Shown: positions 1-8,477, counted from the stretch's first letter. The stretch is DNA of 49,815 bases from Phycisphaerae bacterium (GCA_017993835.1 JAGOLX010000045.1:1-49815); one strand, 5' to 3'. Numbers and translations are program-made. The notes: a model not told the origin generated them from the sequence alone.

Positions 1-489
1 GTATAAAAGCCTCCATGGCGTTGCTCCTCTGGAACGGTACTGTTTGCCAAAAGCGATACCGTACCCCAAAGCGCAACGCCTTTCACCCCTTGGGTTGCGG
101 CCGAGCGCAGCGAGGCCGCGCTGGGTCGCTTCGCGCTCTTCGTGGTTTCAGAAATTGGACAAGCGGTGGGCGGAGCCCACCCTACCGCTGACGCCCATTC
201 TTGCGTCCCTCTTCTTCCGGCGTGGGTTCTTGCACCGCCTGTGCCGGGGGAAGACAAAGGGTGCGTGGTACGCACCCTACGGACTCTCTCGTCTTCAATC
301 TGCGGAATCGGCGTGAATCTGCGGATGAAAGGCGGGTTTCCGCAGGGGCAGGCCCCCGTGCCTGCCCCTGTGTTCGGCGGGGACCAACCATGGGGACAGG
401 CGGGCAATCACGGGGACAAGAGGGCAACCACAGGGGGTTGCCCCTACGGTCTGGGCGTGGGGGGATTCGTTTGTCTTGGCGGTTTGGTG
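1..489. other. Gene-free spacer with palindromic repeats
   Basis: I see no convincing gene here; open frames in the stretch have no ribosome binding site and no family likeness. It holds a divergent copy of the dispersed repeat described at 8618-8755 (about 144-228, with the GTGGGCGGAGCCCAC palindrome), a perfect 9-bp hairpin at 344-369 (AGGGGCAGG paired with CCTGCCCCT), and a second hairpin-like unit near 419-448 built from GGGCAACC and GGTTGCCC. Confidence 0.6.
344..369. repeat. REP-like palindrome
   Basis: AGGGGCAGG at 344-352 pairs perfectly with CCTGCCCCT at 361-369 across an 8-nt loop. No T-tract follows, so a REP-like extragenic palindrome is more likely than an intrinsic terminator. 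Confidence 0.5.
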
Positions 490-518
490 TTGAGACCGTC
501 CCAGACGTGTCGTATACT
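490..518 (+). promoter_or_regulatory. Sigma-70-type promoter for cstA
   Basis: TTGAGA at 490-495 and TATACT at 513-518 are separated by exactly 17 nt. The predicted transcript starts near 525 and leaves a leader of about 130 nt before the cstA start at 655. I see no recognisable riboswitch in that leader. Confidence 0.6.
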
Positions 519-654
519 CATAGTTGCTGAAGAAGAGGACCGATGGATCCTCGGGGAAGACTCTGATGGACGCGTTGTGGCGGCTCCTGGTCGTCGGTGG
601 CGGCCGTTCGGCGGCTCGCAACGGTTCCGTCTTATTCTCTGGAAAGGATCAGCA

Positions 655-2631
655 ATGACGATTCTCCTTATCCTGCTCGTTGCCGGAGTCGCGCTGCTCC
701 TGGGCGGCGTGCTCTATGCCCCGTTCATCGCCCGGCTGATGGGGGAGGAGAAGTCCCGGACCACGCCCGCGGTCGAAATCAACGACGGCCGAGACTACGT
801 CCCGACGAAGACGCCCGTGGTCTTCGCGCACCATTTCGCTTCGATCGCAGGGGCCGGGCCGATCATCGGGCCCGTGATGGCGATCCTCTACGGGTGGGGA
901 CCGGCCTTGTTGTGGATCGTCCTGGGCGGCATCTTTCTCGGGGGGGTACACGACTTCGTCGCAACCTACATCACGATGCGCGAGGGCGGCAAGAACCTGA
1001 CGGTCATCGCACGGCGTTACATCGGACAAGCGGCGTTCGTCATGATGCTCGTGATCCTGGTGGCGATCCTCGTACTGGTCTGTGCGGCGTTCCTGGATCT
1101 GTCCGCCACCGCGCTGACGTCGAGAGTCAAGCTGCCCGATCTGAAAATGGAGTCCGGCCAGACCCTGTTTCGCGAACAGTCGATCGTCAACTCGAAGACG
1201 GGCGAGACAGAGACGTATGCCCTGATCGGCGGCATCGCGTCCATGTCCGTGATCGTGATTACGGCCTTCTCTCCCCTCATGGGATTCCTGTACATCAAGA
1301 GGCAATGGCCCGTGTGGCGCTGCTCGATCCTGGCGCTGGGGATCTGCACGATCTCGGTTCTCATCGGCTTGCGCTGGCCCGTCTCGGTTTCCCCGCTCAC
1401 GTGGAAGCTGATGATCTCGGGCTACGTGCTCCTGGCGGCGGGCATGCCCGTCTGGTTCTTCCTGCAGAGCCGGGATTTCATCAACGTACACATCCTGTAC
1501 GCGGGCCTGGTCTTCCTGCTGGTGGCCCTGGTGGCGGCGGGGCTTCGCGGGGGCATGGCGGCCTCCGGCGCCGCGATTCCCTGGAGCAATTGGGCCGAGG
1601 CGAGCCGGGTCCAGGGGCCCGGCTGGCCGGTGGTGTTCGTCACCATCGCCTGCGGCGCCGTCAGCGGGTTCCACAGCCTCTGCGCCGGCGGGACCACCTG
1701 CAAGCAGCTCTCGAACGAACGCGCGGCACGCAGGGTCGGGTACTGGGCAATGCTGCTGGAGAGCTTGCTCGCGGTATGCGTGGTGTGCTGTCTGATCGGC
1801 GGGCTGCCGCTCGATACGTACCGGCATTACTGCTATCCCGCCGGCGGCGGCGGCAACGCGGTGCTGACGTTCGCGATGGCCGTCGGGCACATGGTCCACC
1901 TCGGATTGGGCCTGCCCGTCGCGGCGGGCGCGCTGGGCGCCATGCTGCTGCTCGAGGGCTTCCTGGTCACGACTCTGGACACCGCGATCCGTCTGACGCG
2001 GTACATGATCGAGGAAGGTTGGGGCACGTTCTTCGCGCAGTATGACGTGTTCGCCCGTCGGGCGGGGACCGTCGCCGTCCAGGGGGGCGGGAGCGACTGC
2101 GCGGTGCAGCGGATCGAGCCGGTGGGCGCCGGCGGTCTGGCGGTGAGCGAGCCGCCTGTGCGAAGTGTGGAACCGGTCGGACCGATGATCCCCACGAGCG
2201 GCGTTCGGCGTGCACTTCTGCGGTTTCTCCAGTTCTACTGGGTGAATTCCGGCATTGCCGTCGGCCTGATGCTGCTGCTGGGCCTGAGCAACGGGTACAA
2301 GGCGGTCTGGGCGATCTTCGGCTCCGCGAATCAGCTCCTGGCGGCGCTGGCCCTGTGGGTCGGCACAGTCTGGCTGATGAGCAAGCGACGCCAGTATTGG
2401 TTCGCGCTGATCCCGGCGATCTTCATGTTCGTGACCTCGATGACCATGCTCGTTCGGCTGCTGGTCCGGGAGTACCTTCCCGCCTGGCAGACAGGGAAGG
2501 CGGGCCTGCTGATCGCCGACGTGATCGTGCTCGCGATGACCGTGGGCGTTCTTGCGTTGACGCTGAGGAACTGGGTCTGCCGGGGGACCGTCGCGACCGG
2601 TGACCGCGCGGCCGAACGGGGACAGGCGTAG
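655..2631 (+). CDS. cstA: CstA-family carbon starvation protein (peptide/pyruvate transporter)
   Basis: A 658-residue polytopic inner-membrane protein of the CstA family, whose characterised members import peptides or pyruvate during carbon limitation. Visible family blocks include GPVMAILYGWGPALLW near residue 80, the segment CGAVSGFHSLCAGGTTCKQL near residue 330, FLVTTLDTAIRLTRYMIEE near 440, and FGSANQLLAALALW near 555. The start at 655 follows GGAAAGG at 641-647; the open frame runs further upstream, but that part reads through repeat-laden spacer without a start signal. A soluble Gly/Pro/Val-rich stretch at about residues 462-520 separates the last membrane block from the rest and looks like a linker insertion. 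Substrate is inferred only from family. Confidence 0.9.
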   Translation: MTILLILLVAGVALLLGGVLYAPFIARLMGEEKSRTTPAVEINDGRDYVPTKTPVVFAHHFASIAGAGPIIGPVMAILYGWGPALLWIVLGGIFLGGVHDFVATYITMREGGKNLTVIARRYIGQAAFVMMLVILVAILVLVCAAFLDLSATALTSRVKLPDLKMESGQTLFREQSIVNSKTGETETYALIGGIASMSVIVITAFSPLMGFLYIKRQWPVWRCSILALGICTISVLIGLRWPVSVSPLTWKLMISGYVLLAAGMPVWFFLQSRDFINVHILYAGLVFLLVALVAAGLRGGMAASGAAIPWSNWAEASRVQGPGWPVVFVTIACGAVSGFHSLCAGGTTCKQLSNERAARRVGYWAMLLESLLAVCVVCCLIGGLPLDTYRHYCYPAGGGGNAVLTFAMAVGHMVHLGLGLPVAAGALGAMLLLEGFLVTTLDTAIRLTRYMIEEGWGTFFAQYDVFARRAGTVAVQGGGSDCAVQRIEPVGAGGLAVSEPPVRSVEPVGPMIPTSGVRRALLRFLQFYWVNSGIAVGLMLLLGLSNGYKAVWAIFGSANQLLAALALWVGTVWLMSKRRQYWFALIPAIFMFVTSMTMLVRLLVREYLPAWQTGKAGLLIADVIVLAMTVGVLALTLRNWVCRGTVATGDRAAERGQA

Positions 2632-2710
2632 GAGACGGTGCGGCTGGGGCGCCCTCCGGCGGCGGAGAGCGGGTCTGCAGCGCCGAGGATGCAGGCCGAG
2701 TTCACAGATC

Positions 2711-3745
2711 CTACTCGATCTCGGTCTCGGCGGTGATCGGGACGAGCTTGAACTGGGCGATGGGCGGCCGGGCGTCTCTCGCTTCGATCTCGCCTCTCTG
2801 CACGTAATCCTGGGGGAACTGGAACACGAATGGTCGCAACGCCGGCCACTGGGTGATCTGTCGGTCCGCGTCCTCGATGTACAGAATCATCTGGTACGGC
2901 GCTTTTCGATAGGCCGCACTCGCTTCCGCGGTCGCCTTGATGTACACAAAAGCCAGCTCGGTGGCCTCGTTCTGCACCTCGACGCGGAACTTGCCTTGCA
3001 GGTTCGGGCTGAAGCAGATGCCGTACGTCGCGGGGATCGCGTCTTCGGACAGAACGCTCTGGGCCGGCGACAGCGCCACCTTCACCGTGGTGGCGACGTC
3101 CCGTCGCTGGAGGGGAGCCAGTTCGATGTACGGCGTCTTGTCGATCGGGCCGGCCTTCGCCAGGTTCTGCTCTGCAGGCGTCAGTTGGATCCTGGCGTGG
3201 AGAGTCTTGCCGGGCGGGACATAGGCCGGCACGGACGACGGATTGAGAGTGACCTGGAGGGATGCGTCGATGCCCACGCATTCCACGGTGACATCCTGCT
3301 CGACGAGATGGTAGGTCACGAGGCTCAGCCGCTGCGGCACGCAGCTCTCGACCGTCAAGCCGAGCTTGCGGATTTCGTTGTTCTTCCGCAGGAAGTCCAG
3401 CACGTTGAGGGAATGGGCCTCTGTTTCGCTGAGCCCTTCCTGTTCCGGAACGAGGAAAAGGTTCAGGTCCAGGTCCCCCCTGTTCTTGCGCCGGCTCACT
3501 TCCGTGACTCGGGCGGCCGGCCCTTTCAGAACGACCTCCCCGAGAACGACGGACGTCCGCAGGTTCGGGTCCGCGCCCTCCGCCACGAAATTCACCCAGA
3601 GACTCGGGTCCGTCGACTTGGCCACCTCGATTCGGACGTCGGACAGAGTCAGCTCGTCCTCTTGGGCTAAATCAGCCCATACCCAGATCAGGACCGTCAG
3701 GAACACGACAATCAGTATTTTGCCCGGTTTGAGCCTGTCGATCAT
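2711..3745 (-). CDS. cdaR: CdaR/YbbR-like regulator of diadenylate cyclase
   Basis: This 344-residue protein has one N-terminal membrane anchor (ILIVVFLTVLIWVWADLA, residues about 10-27) and a long extracytoplasmic part made of beta-rich segments, the layout of YbbR-domain proteins. It starts 4 nt after the stop of the diadenylate cyclase gene, the conserved cdaA-cdaR order. In Firmicutes CdaR binds CdaA and tunes c-di-AMP synthesis; the same role is inferred here. YbbR repeats are poorly conserved, so the call leans on topology plus position. The spacer to the convergent cstA gene is only about 80 nt. Confidence 0.8.
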   Translation of the reverse strand: MIDRLKPGKILIVVFLTVLIWVWADLAQEDELTLSDVRIEVAKSTDPSLWVNFVAEGADPNLRTSVVLGEVVLKGPAARVTEVSRRKNRGDLDLNLFLVPEQEGLSETEAHSLNVLDFLRKNNEIRKLGLTVESCVPQRLSLVTYHLVEQDVTVECVGIDASLQVTLNPSSVPAYVPPGKTLHARIQLTPAEQNLAKAGPIDKTPYIELAPLQRRDVATTVKVALSPAQSVLSEDAIPATYGICFSPNLQGKFRVEVQNEATELAFVYIKATAEASAAYRKAPYQMILYIEDADRQITQWPALRPFVFQFPQDYVQRGEIEARDARPPIAQFKLVPITAETEIE

Positions 3746-3749
3746 GGAC

Positions 3750-4583
3750 CTATTCCGTACGACGTCGGAGCAGCCGTCCCACCAGAGGGACGTGATCTGC
3801 CGTCGCGACGCCTGCCAAATGGGAACGGACCTGGGATTCCGTCACGTTGCGCATCAGTTTGCCGTCGCGGGCGATGGAGATCGCGCCCGTTTCCTCGCTC
3901 ACGACCAGGCACATGGCGTCCGACCCCGCGGTGATGCCGACCGCCGCCCGGTGGCGAGACCCCAGCTCGACGCCGGCGATGCTGCCGGCCTCCGCCAGCG
4001 GCAACTGGACGCTGGCCGCGACGATCCGGTCCCCCCGAATGACGACGCCCATGTCGTGCAGGGCGGTGCCGGGATAGAAGATGGTCTTGAGCAGGTCGGA
4101 GGTGACGCGGGCATCCAGGGGCACGCCCGTCTCGATGAACTCGCCCAACGCGACCTGCCGTTCGATGACGATGATTGCGCCGATCCGGGCCGCGGACAGC
4201 TCGGTGACCGCCGTGACCAGCTCTTCGATGGTTCGCGACAGTTGGTGGGAGGCGCCCGCCCAGATCCGCGGCTGCCCGATCTGGATGAGCACCCTGCGAA
4301 TCTCCGGCTGGAACGCCGCCACGGCCACGATCAACACTGCCAGCAGGAACCCTCGGTACAGCAGTTGCAGACGGTCGAACGGCAATCGCTCCACGACGAG
4401 ATTCAGGATCAGCACCCCCGAGACCAGGATGAAAATCACCCCGCGAAAGAGCCTCTCCCCGCGGGTGCCCTCCAGAAAATCGACCACCCACCAAATGACC
4501 AGGCCGATCGCGAGCAGCTCGACTGCGACAACCCACCAGTCGTAGTGTGCGACGCGGTTGACGTAATCGAAGATGGTGTACAC
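3750..4583 (-). CDS. cdaA: Diadenylate cyclase CdaA (DisA_N domain)
   Basis: This membrane-bound enzyme joins two ATP into cyclic di-AMP. The 277-residue protein has three N-terminal membrane segments (about 15-38, 46-64, 78-92), the family hinge FQPEIRRVL (91-99), and a DisA_N catalytic domain from about 110 to 250 with GSRHRAAVGI (the RHR motif at 210-212) and VSEETGAISIA (228-238). The start is a GTG, since 4581-4583 is the complement of GTG, with GGAAGGG upstream. The usual catalytic DGA triplet is replaced by DMG (177-179, in LHDMGVVI), which is worth checking. Translation is closely coupled to cdaR, 4 nt downstream. Confidence 0.92.
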   Translation of the reverse strand: MYTIFDYVNRVAHYDWWVVAVELLAIGLVIWWVVDFLEGTRGERLFRGVIFILVSGVLILNLVVERLPFDRLQLLYRGFLLAVLIVAVAAFQPEIRRVLIQIGQPRIWAGASHQLSRTIEELVTAVTELSAARIGAIIVIERQVALGEFIETGVPLDARVTSDLLKTIFYPGTALHDMGVVIRGDRIVAASVQLPLAEAGSIAGVELGSRHRAAVGITAGSDAMCLVVSEETGAISIARDGKLMRNVTESQVRSHLAGVATADHVPLVGRLLRRRTE

Positions 4584-4662
4584 GGATGCAGATCCCTTCC
4601 CTGGGGTAGGCCGTCCCGTGAATCTGCTCCGGACTGCGGAATGCGGATTCTCGATACGGTGA

Positions 4663-4929
4663 CTACGGGAGTCTTCTGTCTGTCAGTTTGCTGGGCCGAT
4701 CCAGACCCAACACCCTGTCGAGGTCGGATAACAGCAGTTCATTGTTGATGCGCAGAACCCGACTGTGCCGACGGTCGACTTCCGCTCTGGTCTCACCCGG
4801 ATGCCTCAGGCTACAGCCCGCCAGCAGCAATACCGAGATGTAGGCGGCGGCCGCCAGGGCAAGAACACGGAAACCCCGACCCCTGCGTCGTTCCTTCCTA
4901 TTCTCTACAGTCGTCACGCTTTTCATCAT
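4663..4929 (-). CDS. Small conserved-type lipoprotein
   Basis: An 88-residue protein with a basic n-region, a hydrophobic core (VLALAAAAYISVLLLAGC) and a lipobox LLAGC, followed by a short hydrophilic tail of about 50 residues. The tail contains HPGETRAEVDRRH and DRVLGLDRPSKLTDRRLP, giving it a defined charged C-terminus. I recall similar small lipoproteins in related planctomycetes but cannot name a function. Paired ATGs at 4929 and 4926 follow AAAAGGGG; a TTG further out (4944) is less likely. The gene lies just inside a perfect consensus promoter on the same strand (4996-5024), suggesting strong expression. Confidence 0.65.
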   Translation of the reverse strand: MMKSVTTVENRKERRRGRGFRVLALAAAAYISVLLLAGCSLRHPGETRAEVDRRHSRVLRINNELLLSDLDRVLGLDRPSKLTDRRLP

Positions 4930-4995
4930 TCCCCTTTTTTCCAACCATGGACTCGTTCACTCGGGCGGCGCAAAACCTGCCCCACCATAGGGTTA

Positions 4996-5024
4996 ATTAT
5001 AGCCGCCTCGCCCGCGGATGTCAA
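4996..5024 (-). promoter_or_regulatory. Perfect consensus sigma-70 promoter
   Basis: Read on the minus strand, TTGACA (complement of 5019-5024) and TATAAT (complement of 4996-5001) are separated by exactly 17 nt, so both hexamers match the consensus in full. Transcription would begin near 4989, about 60 nt before the lipoprotein start at 4929. Confidence 0.8.
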
Positions 5025-5179
5025 GACTGGCATAGGATTTTGCCCGTTCCGGCAGCCCGGATTCGACGAAAATGGCATTTCCTCTGTCCGGACAACGAGT
5101 TACAATCCCCACCGGCGGGTCCGGCCGGGTCGGGCGGAGCCCTTGGAAAGGGATGCTTTCGAGCTTTCAGGAGCAAGTC

Positions 5180-6466
5180 ATGACGATCCAATCATCGCCG
5201 ACACCAATGACCGGACGCGAACGAGTCCTTCGCGCCCTGAACCACCAGCCGACCGACCGCGTCCCCGTCGATCTCGGCGGAACCGCCTGCTCCGGCGCAC
5301 AAGTCAGCGTGGTCGCCAGATTGCGCCTCGCCCTCGGCCTCGACAAGCCGGGAGATCGCGTCAAGGTCTGCGAGCCCTACCAGATGCTCGGAGAAATCGC
5401 ACCCGACCTCCGCAAGGTCCTGGGCATCGACGTCGTCAACCTGCCGAACCGCAAGAACATGTTCGGCTTCGAGAATGCCGGCTGGAAACCCTGGCGGACC
5501 TTCGACGGTACCGACGTCCTGGTCCCCGCCCAGTTCAATACCGATCCCGAGCCCGACGGCTCGATCCTGATGTACCCCGAGGGCGACCGGTCGGCCAGGC
5601 CATCCGCCAAGATGCCCCAAGGAGGGTACTACTTCGATTCGATCATCCGCCAGCCACCCATCGACGACGCCAAGCTCAATCCGGCCGATAATCTCGAAGA
5701 ATTCCAGCCTATCAGCGAGGACGACCTGCGACACTACGAGCAGCGGGCGACCGACCTGTACGACAACACCGACCTGGCAATCGCCGCGGGTTTCCCCGGC
5801 GCCGCGTTCGGCGACATCGCCCTCGTCCCAGGCCCCTGGATGAAGAATCCCAAGGGCATCCGCGACATCGAGGAATGGTACGTCAGCACGCTGATCCGCC
5901 GGGACTACATCCGCGAGGTCTTCGCCCGACAGGCCGAGATCGCCATCGAGAACCTCAAGCGAATCCACCAGGCGGTCGGCGACAAGGTCCACGTCGTCTT
6001 CATGGACGGGACTGACCTGGCCTCGCAGAACAGCCTGTTCTGCTCGCCGGACACCTATCGGGAACTGTACCTGCCCCATGCCAAGAAGGTCAACGACTGG
6101 GTCCACGCCCACACGAAATGGAAGACGCTCAAGCATTGTTGCGGCGGGTGCGAGCCCTTGATCGAGGGCTTCATCGCCGCGGGCTACGACGTCCTGAACC
6201 CCGTCCAGACCTCCGCCCGGGGCATGGACCCCAAGCACCTCGTCGACAAGTACGGCGACCGGATCGTCTTCTGGGGTGGCGGCGTCGATACCCAGCAGAC
6301 CCTCCCCTTCGGCACGCCGGAGGAGGTCCGAGCCCAGGTCGCCGAGCGGGTCAAGATCCTCGGCGCCAAGAACGGCTACGTCTTCAACACGATCCACAAT
6401 ATCCAGTGCAACACGCCTACGGAGAACCTGCTCGCCATGTTCCAGGCCCTCGGCCGAAACGTGTAG
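5180..6466 (+). CDS. Uroporphyrinogen decarboxylase-family protein (MtaA/CmuA type)
   Basis: A 428-residue cytoplasmic protein of the URO-D superfamily. N-terminal TGRERVLRALNHQPTDRVPVD and the C-terminal pattern HCCGGCEPLIEGFIAAGYDV, followed by DKYGDRIVFWGGGVDTQQTL, are typical of the MtaA-like branch, which carries methyl groups to or from corrinoid or thiol carriers through a zinc site; HCCGG supplies the usual His and Cys ligands. True haem-pathway HemE is shorter (around 350 residues) and lacks this Cys-rich motif, so haem synthesis is unlikely. The start is fixed by CAGGAG at 5168-5173; an in-frame ATG at 5072 has no such site. Substrate is unknown, and no corrinoid protein gene is adjacent. 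Confidence 0.85.
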   Translation: MTIQSSPTPMTGRERVLRALNHQPTDRVPVDLGGTACSGAQVSVVARLRLALGLDKPGDRVKVCEPYQMLGEIAPDLRKVLGIDVVNLPNRKNMFGFENAGWKPWRTFDGTDVLVPAQFNTDPEPDGSILMYPEGDRSARPSAKMPQGGYYFDSIIRQPPIDDAKLNPADNLEEFQPISEDDLRHYEQRATDLYDNTDLAIAAGFPGAAFGDIALVPGPWMKNPKGIRDIEEWYVSTLIRRDYIREVFARQAEIAIENLKRIHQAVGDKVHVVFMDGTDLASQNSLFCSPDTYRELYLPHAKKVNDWVHAHTKWKTLKHCCGGCEPLIEGFIAAGYDVLNPVQTSARGMDPKHLVDKYGDRIVFWGGGVDTQQTLPFGTPEEVRAQVAERVKILGAKNGYVFNTIHNIQCNTPTENLLAMFQALGRNV

Positions 6467-6471
6467 TTCTT

Positions 6472-6630
6472 CACCACAGAGACACAGAGGACACCGAGAA
6501 GAAGGAACCTCAGAATCCAGGGCAGGTGGGAGAAAGACGAGCTGGTTCGTGGCGACGCCGTGAGGCATTCTCTTTTCGGTTCGTAACGAGGACATCCAAC
6601 CGCAGAGGTCGCCGAGGCCGCGGAGGAAAG
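6472..6630. repeat. Dispersed 'CACAGAG' and 'CGCAGAGGTCGC' repeat units
   Basis: A unit at 6472-6503 (CCACAGAGACACAGAGGACA and following) recurs in slightly altered form at 46828-46860. A second unit at 6600-6630 (CGCAGAGGTCGCCGAGG) recurs at 15477-15500. Both copies of the first unit begin immediately after the stop codon of a gene. Confidence 0.55.
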
Positions 6631-6693
6631 CGGCAGCGGTGGTACGCCGTCCACGCTAATTCGGTGGTCAGCCCATCGGCGTATGGCCTGTTC

Positions 6694-6740
6694 GGAGTTC
6701 CGCGTTTACGCGGTCTTCACCCGCCTGAAGGCGGAACTCC
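6694..6740. repeat. 10-bp perfect inverted repeat in spacer
   Basis: GGAGTTCCGC at 6694-6703 is the exact reverse complement of GCGGAACTCC at 6731-6740, with a 27-nt loop that itself holds smaller CGCGTTTACGCG and CGCCTGAAGGCG palindromes. It looks like a compound extragenic palindrome. Confidence 0.5.
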
Positions 6741-6858
6741 AAACGGTGTCCGCGACGTTTGTCCACCATTTTCAGATGGACGGCGTAGCTTGTCCCCTTC
6801 GTGAAACCACGAAGGGCACGACGCGACACGAAGAAACACATCACGCGCCGCCCTTCCT

Positions 6859-7025
6859 GTCATTCGCGCAAAAGCGGGAATCCATTCATTAGGTCGCGCC
6901 CAGTCCCACGGTTCCTGGATTCCTGCTTCGCGCAGGAATGACAGGGTCGTGACGAGGAATTCCGCCAGATTCGCGAAGGACTGTCCCTCGCCCGCGGTTG
7001 TCATTCCCGCGGAAGCGGGAATCCA
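6859..7025. repeat. REP family with GCGGGAATCCA palindromes
   Basis: Two units flank this spacer: 6859-6942 carries a CATTC...GCGGGAATCC half and a GGATTCCTGCTTCGCGCAG half facing it; 7001-7025 carries TCATTCCCGCGGAAGCGGGA. The same arrangement recurs at 14039-14120. Apart from these and the promoter at 7136, I see no gene in 6467-7196. Confidence 0.6.
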
Positions 7026-7135
7026 TCCTTCTGACGCACGAGGCATCGCTCCACCACACGCGCCAACACTTCTACGCTTCCACGCTCTAACGCGGCGTCC
7101 CGCCGCACCCGCTTCACGTTCTTTCCATTTTTTCC

Positions 7136-7163
7136 TTGTCACCTTTGCCCTGTTCTCTATAAT
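7136..7163 (+). promoter_or_regulatory. Near-consensus promoter with no obvious gene
   Basis: TTGTCA at 7136-7141 and TATAAT at 7158-7163 are 16 nt apart. The next real gene (7348-8088) is on the opposite strand, so a transcript from here would run antisense to it. Confidence 0.6.
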
Positions 7164-7196
7164 ACGCTCAGGAAGACACTGCGGAATGAACCTCTG

Positions 7197-7315
7197 ATGA
7201 ACGCGATGGTGCACGAGTCCGGTCGTCTGGACGTGGAGAGACCGAGATGAGGGCGACGACGTGGGAATTGGAGATCGCCGCACAAGAGGCGATGGACGTG
7301 AGAAGAAGAATGTGA
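7197..7315 (+). other. Two overlapping micro-ORFs behind an orphan promoter
   Basis: A 17-codon frame (7197-7250, MNAMVHESGRLDVERPR) overlaps a 22-codon frame (7247-7315, beginning MRATTWELEIAAQEAMDV) by ATGA. There is no clear ribosome binding site before the first. They could be the truncated remains of a gene whose body was lost, a tiny expressed peptide pair, or chance; I favour a remnant. Confidence 0.25.
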
Positions 7316-7347
7316 AATCTGTAGGTGTGACCCTCAGCTTTCCCCCA

Positions 7348-8088
7348 TTACACTGCCACCCTTGCCATGAACTCAGTGATGCCTGTGATCATCCCCTTCA
7401 CCTGCTCCGGGTTATACTCTCCGTAATCCCCATGTGCGGCCTTGTTCCGAAGACCGAGCCACGCCGTAACAAGCTTCTGGTCGAGCGTCGTGTAGACCCC
7501 CGCTTTCGTGAGGTCGGCGTTCAATTGGTCCGCTTTCAGGGGAACGTCCTTCCCGTCCTTGTCCCTGGCAACCGGGATTCCGTTCTTCCTGCACAACTGG
7601 CGTAGATGCTCCTCCAACGTGCTCCCTGCTATGACGGCTGCTGCGTCCTTGAATTGTTCATGCAGGAGGTACTCGGCCATTTCCACATAGTCGGTAAAGA
7701 CCTCTGCCGTTACCAGACCCTTGATCGTGAACAGCCAGTCCCCCGCGATTTCCCCCCGGATCGCCGTCAGTATTCCCAAGCCACATTCCACATCTTCAGG
7801 ATAGGGACCACCTGCGGTCCTGCGGAACTCTGTGAAATGGGAATGCTTCTCGCCATACACGTTTCCTATGAAGGACAAGGAAGCAGCCCTGAACTCTTGC
7901 ATCTTTCCGTGGACCCCCTGTCTTAGGCCACTTGACTGGTGAGTAGACGCACTACTATGCCCCCCTGGCGACCAGTCTGTCATGGCGTTTCCACTTCCGT
8001 CGTCATCATAGCGGGGACAAGTACACAGTACCGCTTTGCCTTCTTCGATCAACTGATCCACTCGTTGAAGCAGTTTTTCTTTCATCAT
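7348..8088 (-). CDS. HEPN-like protein of unknown specific function
   Basis: A 246-residue soluble protein without signal peptide. The C-terminal helical part ends in LGLRNKAAHGDYGEY; R214-N-K-A-A-H219 fits the Rx4H active-site motif of HEPN domains, which are often RNases in defence, toxin-antitoxin or RNA-processing systems. The N-terminal part (CTCPRYDDDGSGN near 22-34) is unassigned. The start has TAGGAG 9 nt upstream. It lies 83 nt downstream of, and in the same direction as, a trypco2-like gene, so the two may be one transcript. The DNA is less G/C-rich than the neighbouring catabolic genes. RNase activity is inferred from a short motif only. Confidence 0.6.
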   Translation of the reverse strand: MMKEKLLQRVDQLIEEGKAVLCTCPRYDDDGSGNAMTDWSPGGHSSASTHQSSGLRQGVHGKMQEFRAASLSFIGNVYGEKHSHFTEFRRTAGGPYPEDVECGLGILTAIRGEIAGDWLFTIKGLVTAEVFTDYVEMAEYLLHEQFKDAAAVIAGSTLEEHLRQLCRKNGIPVARDKDGKDVPLKADQLNADLTKAGVYTTLDQKLVTAWLGLRNKAAHGDYGEYNPEQVKGMITGITEFMARVAV

Positions 8089-8171
8089 GCAGACAGTCTC
8101 CTAACCGTTGAACATGAACCACGCAGCAGACGCGTCCGCGCGAAGCCTGCCATGACCGCCAACGGGAGTCA

Positions 8172-8477
8172 TCATCTTTGATGCGGAAGACACACCGGGA
8201 CGCTGAACCTGATGCGGGTGGCCGAACTATTCGAGGTATCCATCTTACCTTTGGCTCCGAGACCCAGTCCAGCCACAAAGATGCCTGCACCTGCTTGGGC
8301 TTGTGATCCTTCGATTGAGGTCACGGCGACATCGAATTCCACTTCCTTGATAGGCGGGCGCAGCGTCGGTGGTGATGCGTTGACAGTCGCGTTGTTGTCT
8401 TTCGCGTACTCCTGCGCCTCCTTGACACCGGCTATGATTTCCCTCAGACTCTCATTCACGAATTCCTGTAGCTTCAT
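8172..8477 (-). CDS. Trypco2-like small protein
   Basis: A 101-residue protein: an N-terminal helix (LQEFVNESLREIIAGVKEAQEYA), a variable linker, then a beta-rich half IKEVEFDVAVTSIEG followed by AGIFVAGLGLGAKGK and SSATRIRFSVPV. This pattern resembles trypsin-co-occurring domain 2 (trypco2), a small domain predicted to act as adaptor in bacterial conflict systems. The likeness is from memory of the fold pattern, not from a search. The start at 8477 is preceded by GGAAGG; the frame stays open to 8540 but without a better start. Probably co-transcribed with the HEPN-like gene downstream. No trypsin-like protease is visible nearby. Confidence 0.5.
   Translation of the reverse strand: MKLQEFVNESLREIIAGVKEAQEYAKDNNATVNASPPTLRPPIKEVEFDVAVTSIEGSQAQAGAGIFVAGLGLGAKGKMDTSNSSATRIRFSVPVCLPHQR

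Noticed and set aside
142-654. Upstream extension of the CstA frame.
   Set aside because: It reads through repeats and a promoter (490-518); the start at 655 has a ribosome binding site and begins the first membrane helix.
5180-6466. HemE of haem synthesis.
   Set aside because: Length and the Cys-rich HCCGG site fit the MtaA-like methyltransferase branch; no other haem gene is nearby.
6859-7025. CRISPR array suspected from regularly repeated palindromes.
   Set aside because: Units are inverted pairs with unequal spacing and only a few copies; no cas gene is near. REP-type elements explain them.
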